Below are positions 41,469-53,048 of a stretch of 64,000 bases of DNA, piece by piece. The notes below the pieces were generated by a model, which was not told where the DNA came from, made no database searches, and saw only the letters and a list, made by a program, of their open reading frames with translations. Source of the stretch: Crithidia sp. LVH-60A. Taxonomy: Eukaryota > Euglenozoa > Kinetoplastea > Trypanosomatida > Trypanosomatidae. Both the position numbers and the translations under genes were made by a program. Position 1 is the first letter of the stretch. Each line of letters opens with the position of its first letter. The DNA lies in NCBI GenBank assembly GCA_030078075.1, contig CP119643.1:558001-622000 (forward strand), in the 5' to 3' direction.

Positions 41469-44400
41469 GGCCAAGAAGAGAGAGAGAGATAATCTAGTGC
41501 AGTTACAGTTTTTTTTTGTTGTTGTTATGGGTAGGGAATCAGCTACTTGTTGCTCCGTCCCGAATTGCGAAGCAAGATAAATGAAGTGAGGAAACAGAAA
41601 AGAAAGGAATTAACTAAAAGCAGTACGGCTGTAAATACAGAGGAAGAAGGAGAGACAATAACAACAGCAAAGAAGCAAATACGCACTGTTAACAGAGTAC
41701 TAAAATGTAATATATATGTTGTCCCTTTTTTTTAAACCGCAGGAGATACACACTGAAAAAGAAAAGTAGAAAAGTTGCAGAAGTCTTAAGCGACAAAAAG
41801 AGGTGTCAATTACAAAAGGGTATCTACAACTCGCGAAGGGTGATGCTGGAATACACACACGTGGTCTTTGACCGATTAAAGAATTTTATTTTTGGTGTTT
41901 TGATGTTGTTCAACGGTGTAGAACAAGGTTGGAGAGAGCTAAAAAAACCTTTAGCACAATATGGAGGTTTCAACAGAAGAGTCAGGATAATAATAACACG
42001 AGAAAGTGAAACGTGACAGACGACTTGCGTCACAAACGATGCACGCTTGCTAAGTTTTTTTTTCTTTTGCGAATACGGAACAGCGAGCTGCCCTGAAGAG
42101 AAACAAGTAAACAAATCTGGATGTGGAGATGATGGTGATAGGATTTGCTGAGGCGCTTTTGAGAGAAACAAACGAAAAAAGGTTGCACAGTACAAGAATG
42201 TGCACTGCGCAAAGTAGTTCGGGTGAATAATAAGAGAAAAAAGAAAGAAAGACGCCGGGGAAGAGGGATGTGAAGTAAGGTGGAAAAGTACCTCATCAGC
42301 TGCATGATGTGCTGCGACGGCTCGGTGTCCCCTCTGTCGAAGACACGTGCCATCATGTTTCTGCTTCACCCACTCCAAAAGAATGGCGCATAGCTTTAAA
42401 GTTCCTCTGTGAAGCAGAGTGCACTGCGTCGCCTTCGCTCGATTCCGCTGCCTCATATAAAGATGAGTATCTGCCGCTACTCCATAGCACGCAGACAATC
42501 AACCACCTCGTTGTAACCCCCGGTAAAATTTGCATGTATTTCTTTTAATTGCTGTAACTTTCAATTCATGCGAAGCGCTCTAAAAGCTTCGTATCATCTC
42601 GCTACAGTCCTGTGCGTGCGTGCGTGGATATTTGTCAACCTGCTCTTCCTGGAAGCGGTAGTGACATTACCTAAGAAATGGCTATTGGCTAACTGAGGAG
42701 TTTTGACAATATGCACGTCCACAAATGCAAAAAAAAAATGAAGAGAAAAATGAAGTGAAACGGAAAATCCACGAGAGCCGTGAGTACTGACGCCGCTGTA
42801 GCGCGGCGCATAGTCACAGGTGGAACACATGCCCCCGCACACATATACGCACGTACCGAGAGCATGAGCGGAAGACAGAAAACCAACAACAACCCAAAAC
42901 CAAAAAAAAAGAGGAGAAACAAATCATAACAGCAACCCACTCTGGAATCTTTTCTGTGCACGCTTGTGCGTGTCGGGGTCGGGTTCAATAAAGAAGAAGA
43001 GAAAAAGAGAGCGGGCACGAGAGAGAATGCGCGCGCTATTGCCGAATAGTGAGAAACGGACCGAGAGCAAGAGCCGAAGCAAAGCGGGACAAGCAAGCGT
43101 GAGAAAAGAAGAAAAAAGAGGCGCTTCGGCTCAGAGCTCTCAATCAGGGAGTTACGGCGCTTTACAGCGGAAAGATAGATCGTAAAACAAAATCAATAAC
43201 ATCAAGAAAGAAAGAAAAAAGAAGAAAATAATGAAAAATAAATACGCTAGCTGAGATACTTGATAAAGCAAGTTTTAAAGAAATGACAAACCAGAAAAAG
43301 AAAAGACAAACGTACGAAAAGACGCACGCGCGGCGATCTCAGTGAAAGACAAAAAAATTGAAAACACAGTACAAAGAGAGTTTTGAGAACACCGGAAAAA
43401 GGAGAAATAAACAAGAAGTAAATCGACGAAGATACGAGTCACTTTTAGAGGGGAGAAAGAGAACACAGCCAGCAGAGAGCGATGCCACTGCATCCCCGCA
43501 CACCACTATCTCCCTTTCTTTTTGTCCCCAAACCAGCGACTTCGTCCCCTTCGGCGCCAACAAGAGAAAAAATAGAGCACAAAGAGAAAGTAGAGGAATG
43601 CGCACGAGGTAGGCGTCGTGCCGTTGCAGCAAGGCGTCACACTTCTCCCTACCCCATGCATAACTAAAACAAAACAAGGAGCTGTGAAGGACGCGGAAAG
43701 CGGACACGTTTTTATTTTCTCCCCTTCTCCGTCTTCCACAAACACACACAAACACGTCAACACACGGATGTCTTGTTGTCAGGTGCCATACGTCAGCGCA
43801 GAATAACGAAAGACAACGCATGAGGTAGTTGCACCCACTCAGCAAGACCTAAAATAAATAAATAAATAAAGAAAGTAATCCAACGCAGGAGAACCTTTCC
43901 CACCGCTTCACAGATAGCTGAGTTGCGGGCACGTAGAAAAAAAAAACTCTCAGCAGTAAGAGGAGCAAGGAAGGCTACATCTGTGCACGATGCGGAACGT
44001 TTCACCTGAAGCGCGACACAGGCAGATAAAGAAAGATAGAGAGAAGCAGGGCTGTAGGAGACTTTAGCTGCTTTGTCGAATTTTGACCACCACCACAGTA
44101 AAAGAAAAAAAACGTTTTTTTGTGGAGCTCACCCTTCTCGGTCAACGCGAGTCCGGTGTTGCACACACTGTGGAACAGAAACAAAACCGAAACAAAAAGA
44201 AATATTGGAGTGGGAGATGTGTACGACGCCATAGCACTTTCTGCTGAGTGTGAACCTTCTCAGCCGAACGAGCGAGAGGGGAAAAAAACATAAAAGAACG
44301 CTGGAGAGCTCGTCGGCGACCTTCGACGGTCAGGCAAATGTGTCACCATCGCTGCTCTTGCGTACTCGAGGCCGCTGCGCTGTTTGCCGTGATCACACGC

Positions 44401-45997
44401 TCACTTCAGCTACACGCCGTTACACACTCAGACACCCGGAACAAGGGAAGAGTACTTTCACGTGCTCCTCCCATCGCTAGCGAATTTTAGAATTATAAAT
44501 ATTGAAATCAACAATAACAACAAAACAACAACAAAATAAATGCGTCTTAGCCACATATACAGGGGTGTAAAAATGGAGATTTGAACAGTTGCTTTTAATT
44601 GCCAATGAACAAAAAAGCACAACAACAACATCATAAATCTAATGTGGGCCCTTCTTTCAACTGCAGACGGTAGTCTGAACCACTTCTCAATCTCCCTCCT
44701 GTCTCTTCTATATCATCTTGAGCTCGCATCAAGAAGGGAAGGAAACACGAAGGCAGGGTCATCATGAGGGCATGGGCTGCTCTCTTACTTTCTCCTTTTC
44801 TTTCCTTTACCCTTCTCCTGACGAGGGAAAAATTGAGAAAAAAATCAGTTGAGGTTTCTCTTTACACTATTCCCTTCTTCTCATACGTTTGCGCCAATGT
44901 GTGTGCGTGTTGCCACCAAGTGATGCTCGAACATTTTGCAAGTCCACCACCACACTGCGGTAACACAAACACACATACACACAGACACATAAACACTCAA
45001 AGCTAAGAGAAAGAGAGAAAGAGATACTACTAACAATAGTAGTAGGAAGAAAAATCAACACGGCACGAAAGGAAAAAAAGGTAGAGAACACGTAATCTGG
45101 CACGGGCGAGCCAGAAAGACGAAGAGCTGAAAAAAAAAAAAAATGAGAGAAAGCCTGCACCTCTGTTGACGACCTTCGTCTTGATGTGAAAGACTTCTCT
45201 CGAACAATCCCCAGCGACTGCTACGCGTCTGAGAAAGCGCAAAGGAAGCAAAAGCGCACAAAAAGAGAAAGACAAAGAGATAATTTTTATTCTCTTTTTC
45301 TCATTTGCCGTCCTCCTTTTTGCCAGCTTCGCAGACGAATTTGCAGCGCAGTCAGGTCAAGGAACACACCCTGGAAAAATGGAGGAACAGAGAAAGCCAC
45401 ATGCCTTAAGAAAACAGAAACAAACAAACAAAAAAAAAAGTGGAAAAGTTTCTCAGTACCAAAAGAAAGCAGTTTCAAAGAAATTAAAATAAAACAAACG
45501 AACAAAGAAAAGGGAACAACAAGTACTGGTGGTGCGGAACATTTTATTTATTTTGCTCCCTGCCTATTGCTGCAAACTGTGTTCAATTCGCAGCAGCGGA
45601 CATTCGCACCCACTGCCTCTTGTTGCTTTTCGTTTGTTTGTTTCTTTTTCACTTTATAGGGTGGCTACTCGTTCTCCGTTTCAGCGAGACGTTATTGTTT
45701 GTTGTTTCGATGACAAAAGCTGACAGCGGGGATAGGGATCAGGGAAAAAACGGAAAGAAGAGGTGCACGGAAAAAAAAGTTATTTTAAAAAGTAAAACTA
45801 GAGACGAATAACACAGGAGCTGAACAAAGAAGAAATAGGGAAAAACAAAAAATAACAACAACAACGATGAGAGTGTGAGGGGAGCGGGAGGAGTCAACAC
45901 AACCAGAATGAAGTAGGATGTTTCTGTTTTGTTCGCTGCTCGCTCCCACTTTTTTTTTTTCACCCTCACACTCTAGCCAAAAACGCGGGGCTTCCTT
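41469..45997. other. Gene-poor gap, about 4.5 kb
   Basis: No supportable gene on either strand. The sequence is mostly A/GA/CA-rich. GC-richer islands lie at about 42290-42540 and 44290-44475. ORFs in it (for example 42689-43096 and 43339-43845 on the minus strand) are Phe/Leu/Ser-rich translations of pyrimidine-rich transcript. It should include the 5' leader of the fumarate reductase gene and the 3' UTR of the first transaminase gene. A non-coding RNA cannot be excluded. Confidence 0.5.
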
Positions 45998-47234
45998 CTA
46001 CTTGTTGTCCAGCTTCGACACCGCATCGTTGATCGTGCGTGCCAGCATGAGCGCCGTGTCGTGCGTCAGCCCGGCCATGTTCGCGCGGCCAGAGAGCAGG
46101 ATGAAGACGTTGTGGTCCTGGCAGTACTGGCACTGCTCCTTGGAGAGACCGAGGAAGGAGAACATGCCGATCTGGTTGATGATGTGCTCCCACGTGCCCG
46201 GCGTCCCGAGGCGCTTCAGCTCGTCGTAGACGATGCGGCGCATCATCTGGATGCGGTTCGACATGTCTGCCAGCTCGGCCTCCCACTCCTTCCGCAGGTC
46301 GTTGTGGCCGAGGATGAGCTGCGCGAGGCGGGCACCGTGGGCCGGCGGGCTGGAGTACTCCTCACGGATGAGCGCCTCCATGACACTCTTCACATCCGCA
46401 CGCTTCGTCTTGTCCTTGATGATGACCGAGAGGGCACCAACACGCTCGCTGTAGAGGCCCATGTTCTTGGAGAAGGACTGCGCCGTCATCACCTCAAGGC
46501 CGCGGGCGGCAAAGGTGCGCGCCGCGAAGGCGTCCTCGTCGAGGCTGCCGCTCGCGTAGCCCTGGTAGGCGGAGTCAAAGAACACCTGGTGCTTCTTGGC
46601 CAGCATCAAATCAGCGATCTCCTCCCACTGCGCGTGCGAGGGATCGACGCCGGTGGGGTTGTGTGCGCACTGGTGCAGCAGGAACACCGAGCCCTCTGGC
46701 GCCTCCTGGATGTCCTTCTTCATGCCCTCGAAGTCGAGGCCGATCGTCTCAGGATCGTAGTAGGCGTACTCGCGGACGTTCTTCCAGCCGGCAGCCTTGA
46801 GGATGGCGTAGTGGTTGGGCCACGTCGGGTTGGAGAGGTAGATGGGCGTCTTCTCCGCGTCGCAGACGTGCGTCAGAAGGCGGGCACCGAGGGAGACGGC
46901 GCCGGTGCCGCTGATGGTCTGCACACCAACAATCTGGTGCGACTCCACGCTGTCGGCAAACAGCATCTTGGTCGCCTCGTCCACGAAGGTCTGGAGGCCA
47001 GAGATGGGCAGGTACTCGTAGTCGACGTTCATGTCGAGCAGCACGCGCTCTGCCTTGCGGACAACGTGAAGGAGGGTAGGGGCGGCCCTGGTCGTCGCGG
47101 TAGGCGCCGATCACGAGGTTGGCGCACGGGCCCTTAACGGCCTTGGCGCGTCCGGCAAGAGCGAAGATGGCATCGGGGGCCTGGCCCTGAATCTTCTGCC
47201 AGCGCTCCGTCGTCGTCGGCGTCGTGGACGTCAT
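45998..47234 (-). CDS. ASAT: Aspartate aminotransferase, cytosolic-type paralogue 1 (one apparent frameshift)
   Basis: About 411 residues of a fold-type I PLP aminotransferase (class I). Start 47234 (MTSTTPTTTERWQKIQGQAP) has no presequence. Visible landmarks are LVIGAYRDDQGRPYP near residue 45, HQCAHNPTGVDPSHAQW for the substrate/PLP pocket (Asn-Pro-Thr-Gly), VFFDSAYQGYASG with the PLP-pyridine Asp and Tyr, and AQSFSKNMGLY with the Schiff-base Lys. The conserved C-terminal Arg lies in ILLSGRANMAGL. The reaction is aspartate plus 2-oxoglutarate to oxaloacetate plus glutamate. The frame breaks near 47075, just after RPYP, where CTCCTTCACG restarts the protein as LLHVVRKAERVLLDM; one missing base explains it. 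The neighbouring paralogue at 48749-49966 is a tandem duplicate, and parts of the two are almost identical in DNA. Confidence 0.88.
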
Positions 47235-47238
47235 CTTG

Positions 47239-47281
47239 CTGCGAGGCGTGGAAGGTTTCGAGTAAAGCGAGGGAAGGATGG

Positions 47282-47314
<33 letters not shown>
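47239..47314 (-). promoter_or_regulatory. Candidate polypyrimidine tract and trans-splice acceptor for transaminase 1
   Basis: On the minus strand a (CT)n run (47314-47284) and more pyrimidines lead to the first AG after the tract at 47239-47240, four bases before the ATG. Trypanosomatid spliced-leader addition normally uses such a tract and the first AG. An upstream AG or an internal start would be needed if a 5' UTR this short is not used. Confidence 0.35.
47284..47314. repeat. GA dinucleotide microsatellite, 31 bases
   Basis: Uninterrupted (GA)n on the plus strand, in the leader region of transaminase 1. Confidence 0.9.
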
Positions 47315-47316
<2 letters not shown>

Positions 47317-48748
47317 TAAGTGAGAGGAGAGCGAGTGTGGTTAAATGGCGAGTTTTCTGAAAATAGTGTTGTGCGGGGGAATGAAAAGTAAGGAGCAAGA
47401 GGAGGAGGAGGAGAGAGAGAGAACGGAAAGATTGAGTGGTGTGAGCAAAAACAAGATAGTGAATTTTATATATATTTTTTTTCTTTCCAGCAGCGGTGTG
47501 TGCACACGTATATATGACACATTGCTCATTTTATACCTACACTCATTCGCTCACGCACGACGCGTGGAGAGAGACAGGTCAGGGCAACATAACATGACAC
47601 TCGCAGGCGCTCAGTGCAAAACCACCACGTGTGTGCGTGTGACATCGAGTACTGATAACAAAGTGGACGTGCTTTCTGCTTCTTTCTTTTTCGCCATCGT
47701 ATTTTGCTTGAGACTTTTACATCGCATTCGCTTGCTTTTTTTTTTTTGATATGCAAATGTGTGCGTTTCGGGGAAAATGAAAAGCGCAAACAGCACGGGT
47801 GAACTCGATTATTGTCACTGCTATGACAGCACTTTCTCCCTCTTTTTCTCTCTTTAAAATCTCTCGACCTGCGCAGACCATGCTGCGAAGCTGGCAGGGC
47901 ATTGCGAGGCAGCGATACAATTTATGGGGCCCATGCGGTGCATGGCGAACGCCAGAGAGAATAGAGCGGCAAACGAGTGCGACAAGCAAGAATCAGAAAG
48001 TACAACAACAACAACGAATGAAAAAAAAAACGTTGAGAGCTTCATGGCATGTGACCCACTAATATTCGGGGCTTTTTTTAGAAAAAAAAAGAGAAAAATT
48101 AAGAGTCAACACAACAGCGCACAAAGGGGGGATTTAGTTCATGTTTTCCTCCGCTTCTTGCCTCGTTGCGCCACGGACTGCGTTCCACGGTATCGAAACG
48201 TTGCTGTCCGGCGCCAAACTTACAAAAAAACCAAAATGTTAAGAAAATGCGAAAGCTTTATCACACCAAACCCACGAAGTAAAAGAGACAATAACGGTGA
48301 AGTAGAAAAGCACGCCGGAACAGCTGTGGTGACGACGGATAAGACGTCGAAGCGTGCAAGAGCACGTACTTGCTGTGGTGATCGTGTTCACGGAGTGCGT
48401 GCATGTCTGTGGTTTTTTTTACTTCCTTTTTTTTTCCTTCAGCGGTATGTTGCAGATGACAAAGAAAAAAAAAAGGAAGAGAAGGATAACGTGTACGCTA
48501 TACAGGGTCGAATTGTTTTAAATGTAGGAGAGCTTCTCGAACGTGGGAACGGAAAAAAAAAAAAAAAGAGAGCATACGAGGCTTCTTCTCTGCTTCGGAC
48601 GGTCTCCTCCGACTTCTATTTCAACTAGCAGCGGGAGATAGGAAATGGGGCAGCGACTGTGTTGCCTGTAGCTAAAAGAAAAGAGGCACTCAACGCCAAG
48701 AAACGACCCTAACAAAGGCAGTCGGTATTCGCCTCCTTGGTGCCTCGT
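47315..48748. other. Intergenic spacer between the transaminase genes, about 1.4 kb
   Basis: AT-rich with homopolymers and a GC-richer patch at 47870-47985. No gene is recognised. It is not a copy of the spacers flanking the pair, so the duplication is not recent across the spacers. Confidence 0.5.
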
Positions 48749-49966
48749 TTACGCCGTGCGCACTGCCTCATCGATTGTCTTGGCCAGCATGAGCGCCGTG
48801 TCGTGCGTCAGCCCGGCCATGTTCGCGCGGCCAGAGAGCAGGATGAAGACGTTGTGGTCCTGGCAGTACTGGCACTGCTCCTTGGAGAGGCCGAGGAAGG
48901 AAAACATGCCGATCTGGTTGATGATGTGCTCCCACGTGCCCGGCGTCCCGAGGCGCTTCAGCTCGTCGTAGACGGTGTGACGCATCGTGCGAATGCGGTT
49001 CGCCATCTCCGCCAGCTCGGCCTCCCACTCCTTCCGCAGCTCCTTATCGCTCAGCACGAGGTGCACGAGGCGGGCACCGTGGGCTGGCGGGTTCGAGTAG
49101 TTGGCACGGATGAGCAGATCCAGGTGCGTCTTCACGGCCGCCGCACGCTCCGGGTTGCGCAGGACGACGGACAGGGTGCCGGTGCGCTCGTTGTAGAGGC
49201 CCATGTTCTTGGAGAAGGACTGCGCGAGAATGAATTGGACGCCCTTCTTCACAAAGAGACGCGCCGCGAAGGCGTCCTCGTCGAGGCTGCCGCTCGCGTA
49301 GCCCTGGTAGGCGGAGTCGAAGAACACCTGGTGCCTCTTGGCCAGCATCAGATCAGCGATCTCCTCCCACTGCGCGTGCGAGGGATCGACGCCGGTGGGG
49401 TTGTGTGCGCACTGGTGCAGCACAAACACAGAGCCCTCCGGCGCCTCCTGAATGTCCTTCTTGATCCCCTCGAAGTCCAGTGCCACCGTCTTGGGGTCGT
49501 AGTAGTTGTAGGTGCGGATGTCCTTCCAGCCCGTCAGCTTCAAGATGCTCGGGTGGTTGGGCCACGTCGGGTTCGGAAGGTAGATGGGCGTGGTCTTCGG
49601 GTCGTACACCTCGGCGAGGAAGGCGGCACCGAGGTAGACGGCGCCGGTGCCGCTGAGCGTCTGCACCGCGACGAGGTGGTCCGGGGCCACGCTGTCGGCG
49701 TAGATGATCTTGGTCGCCTCGTCCACGAAGGGCTTGTAGCCGGTCATGGGCAGGTACTCGTAGTCGAGGTTCATGTCGAGCAGTATGCGCTCCGCCTTGC
49801 GCACTGTCTTCAGCGGGTAGGGGCAGCCATGCTCGTCGCGGTAGGCGCCGATGATGAGGTCGGCCTTGGGACCCTGCGCCGCCTTCGCCTTCTGCGACGT
49901 GAAGAAGATGGAGTCCGGCGGCAGCGCGGAGAGGCCGTCGAAGTTGTCGGCCGGAGATCCAGACAT
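48749..49966 (-). CDS. ASAT: Aspartate aminotransferase, paralogue 2
   Basis: An intact ORF of 405 residues from ATG 49966 (MSGSPADNFDGLSALPPDSI), with no presequence and no C-terminal PTS1 (end EAVRTA). The full class I aminotransferase pattern is present: LIIGAYRDEHGCPYPLKTVR, VQTLSGTGAVYLGAAFL, HQCAHNPTGVDPSHAQW, VFFDSAYQGYASG and AQSFSKNMGLY with the PLP Lys. The C-terminal ILLSGRANMAGL holds the substrate carboxylate Arg. Length matches cytosolic aspartate aminotransferases. It differs from paralogue 1 mostly in the N-terminal domain and around residues 230-300, which suggests a changed amino-acid preference; trypanosomatids have transaminases with broad specificity toward aromatic substrates. 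Which paralogue is the canonical enzyme cannot be told from sequence. Confidence 0.92.
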   Translation of the reverse strand: MSGSPADNFDGLSALPPDSIFFTSQKAKAAQGPKADLIIGAYRDEHGCPYPLKTVRKAERILLDMNLDYEYLPMTGYKPFVDEATKIIYADSVAPDHLVAVQTLSGTGAVYLGAAFLAEVYDPKTTPIYLPNPTWPNHPSILKLTGWKDIRTYNYYDPKTVALDFEGIKKDIQEAPEGSVFVLHQCAHNPTGVDPSHAQWEEIADLMLAKRHQVFFDSAYQGYASGSLDEDAFAARLFVKKGVQFILAQSFSKNMGLYNERTGTLSVVLRNPERAAAVKTHLDLLIRANYSNPPAHGARLVHLVLSDKELRKEWEAELAEMANRIRTMRHTVYDELKRLGTPGTWEHIINQIGMFSFLGLSKEQCQYCQDHNVFILLSGRANMAGLTHDTALMLAKTIDEAVRTA

Positions 49967-50604
49967 TTTTTCTTTCTGTCGGCTCTTAAAAGCTTTTTTT
50001 TTTTTTGGAAAAGTTTTGAGGTGTGTTGTGGTGTCTCTTGTGAAAGTATCGAATATAAAGAGGTTGCTTGTGCGAGGCTGTGTGTGTTGACGAGGGGTTG
50101 TTGTGAAGGACGGAGAAGGAGAAGAAGAGAGAAGTGGCGCTGTGCGAAGAGGGGGCCAGAAGAGGAAAAAGGAAGGAAAAAAAGAAGACACTTTCGCCAA
50201 AGCTAGCATGCCGCGACAGAGCTGCAACACTCAGTCAGCCCTGCGCACCCCAGGTGTGGCAGAACAAAAGCTGTGGCACTTGAAACGCAATTCTTGATGC
50301 GCCGCCGTGACGGCTACGTGCACATCGTAAAGCTCGGTCCTCTCGAGTAATACACGAAAAGTAAATGACTTCAATTATGAATCTTCAGCGCTGCTTCTTC
50401 GTAGTAGAGCACAGATCGGCAGCCTCTGCCAAAGGAATCGCAAGGAAACATAGCATTGCCTTTTACCACCAACAGCACCACCACGACGGAAAAAAACAAA
50501 ACAAAACAAACATAAAGAATTATGAGTGCACCTCGCGACGGGATAGGGAGAGAAAGAAAGCTCGCTGGCTTTACCACGGACCGTTCTTCTCCTCACTTTT
50601 TGTT
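49967..50604. other. Intergenic spacer, about 0.6 kb
   Basis: Carries the leader and trans-splice signals of transaminase 2 and the 3' UTR of the large gene to the right. No gene is seen. Confidence 0.5.
50078..50193 (-). promoter_or_regulatory. Candidate polypyrimidine tract and trans-splice acceptor for transaminase 2
   Basis: The minus strand from about 50193 to 50104 is almost all C and T. The first AG after it is at 50078-50079, preceded by a short CA run. This would give a 5' UTR of about 110 bases, a normal length for the group. Confidence 0.45.
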
Positions 50605-53016
50605 TTAGGAGGAGAAGCGCAGGACGTCTTCCAGCCGCTCCGTCTCCACCGCCCCCTCGCTCTCCTTGTGCCATCCGCCGCTGCTCCTGCTGCACAGCCA
50701 ACACCACGTCCCTCTCCGTCCACTGGGCCGCCGTCGGGGCGTCAGGCAGGCGACGAGTTCCCATGAAGGAGCTCACAGGGCGGTTGGCAGCAGAGGAGGC
50801 GGTCATGTCCACCCGCTCGCTCTGCTCCGGGAACAGAAGGTGCCGCGTGAGGCGCAGGCGTGGGTCGGCCAGCTCCGCCGCGCCATCGACGCAACCGTCA
50901 GCTCCGGTCGCATCCCCTCCCGCACTACTCGTGGTCTCACCCGCACAGGCGCCACGCACATCCCCTGCGGCGGGCGTTGACGTCGTCGCCACTGGTGCAG
51001 CAGCAGCGGCGCTGGTGCGGGTGCGCCACGGCACCACAAAGCCGCCGTCCTCGATGGCAGCTGGGGCGGCGTAGAGGCTCATGTTGTTGGAGGCGGGGGC
51101 CCCGGCGTTCGCTGTGACCGGCGTGGCGGCGTTGGAGTTCGAGATGGAAAGCCCGCCGCTGCGCTGGGCGAGGGAGACGAAGGAGAGCGCCTCCAGCACG
51201 CCGTCGACGCTGCGCAGTTCGGCCGGAGTGGGGGAAGGGCGGTGCTCGTGGTGGCCCCTAAAGCCTCCGAGGCGTCATCGGTGTCGTTTTGGTCGAATGT
51301 GCTGCTCGCCGTCGCCTTCACGGCGTCCCCGTGCGGGGAGGGCGAGAGGAGGGGGACGATGTCGTCGCTAAACACAGTGTTCAGCACCTCGGCGACGCGC
51401 TCCGTGTTGATGGAGATGGCGGCTGGTGTGGCGATGGTGTCGAGCAGCGCACGGCCGTCACGCTTCTTCAGGTCGGCTGCCCGTTGCACGCACCACTCCG
51501 CCGTCAGCGTGAAGGGCATGACCCGGTCGGCTGGAGGGGCGGTGGCGAATTGCTGGGCGGGGCTCTGCTGCACCCAGCCACCGAAGCCATCGCCATCATC
51601 GTCGTCGTCGTCAGCAACACTGGGAAGGGCCGCCTGCGTAGTCCCACTCGTGGCGGTGACCGCAGTCACTGGAGCTGCGAAGTCGGGCAAGGCGACGGCT
51701 ATGGCGGCTGCTTTAGTGGTACTGGGTACGGCCGTTGGCGGGGGAGGGGCAAGGCTGATGCGCAGCCCGCCGCCCGCACTCCGCACTGCAGAGGCGACCT
51801 CCGTGTTGGCGCTCGGCGGCGGCGACAGCAGACTGCTGCCACTGCCTGAGCTGCCAGCGGCTGCTGTGGTGCCGCTTGCCTTTGCGGCGGCGGCGCGTCG
51901 CGCCTCCATCAGCGCCGCCCGCGAGGCGAGGCGCTCCTTCGTGAAGAAGACGCGCGGTGCCCGTCCACCCGTGGCGTCGTCGTCGCCGTCGCCGTGCCCC
52001 GGTGTTGCCTCCTTCCTGGTGCTCACCCGCAGAGGAAACAGCGTCTGCCTTTGCCGTTGGCCGTCCTGCGTCGCCACTGCCGCCGCCACCGCGCGTCCAC
52101 GCAGCCCACGACGGCGAGCTCAGCCGCGCAATAGGCTGCGGCGCCGGCGAGCCGTGCCCGTTCGCGCTGCGGTGCGTGAAGCGGAAGTGCGGGACGGCAC
52201 GCAGCAGCGCCGCTTCCTCCTCGTCCGTCACGCCGTCTTCATCCTCGCCTTGTTGTTGGGCGGTACCCGCGTCGGCGACATTCTTGAACTCCATGCGCGC
52301 GTAGTTCGGGTCGTAGAAGAAGTCCTCGCCCGTCCACGGCGACGGCGGGGGGTCGGTGAAGTGCGTCGCGGACAAATCGGCAAACGTCACGTGTTTTGCG
52401 TGGCGCACCGCCACAGGAGCCACCGCGGGCTCAGCGAAGCCGTCGTCATCGTCTTCGACCTCCTGTGCTGTCGCCGTGTTAAGGTGTCCCTGCTGCGGCG
52501 CTGCGTGGTGCTGTTGCGTGGGGGAAGAAGCAATGGGCTCACCCCACTCATCCTCGCTTTCCACCACTTTAGCGTCGTCTTGCGGCTCTTTCACCTCATC
52601 CCTTAACATGTTGTTCTTGCTGGCCCTGCCGCCATCCGGCACGTTGTCCCCCACCACTGATAGAGCTGCAATGGAAGAGTCCGGTCGAGGCGGTCGACCA
52701 CCACCACCGCTGCTGCTGCCGGCGTTGCCACTCAGGCAGGGAATCGGCACTGTGGGAAACTGGGAAAGGCGACGCAGCGAGCCAACCGGGCTCTCCGCCT
52801 CGTCCGGCTGAGTCTCCTCACCGAGCCGGCGCAGCAGCAGCCCGGCGGCACTCGTGGCGATGCCGTCCATCCACACCCGCGTCGAGGTGGAGGCGGAGAG
52901 GTCGCCGTTGGTGGTGGCGGTGGTCGTCGTGGAGGCGGGGCGAGACGGCAGCTGCCCCTGCGCGTGCTCTGTTGGCGATGTGACAGTGGCTGCTGGCAGC
53001 GCTGGATCAGCATGAC

Positions 53017-53048
<32 letters not shown>

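Noticed and set aside
42290-42545. Possible SIDER-like degenerate retroposon
   Set aside because: I could not see the 79-base signature or a poly(A) end expected of that family, so I only note a GC-richer island.
42689-43845. Several minus-strand ORFs in the 4.5-kb gap
   Set aside because: Composition is Phe/Leu/Ser/Cys-rich, typical of UTR sequence; no start context or motif supports them.
46061-50206. Plus-strand ORFs opposite the two transaminases (358 and 489 codons) that resemble each other
   Set aside because: They resemble each other only because the two sense genes are paralogues; they are antisense mirrors.
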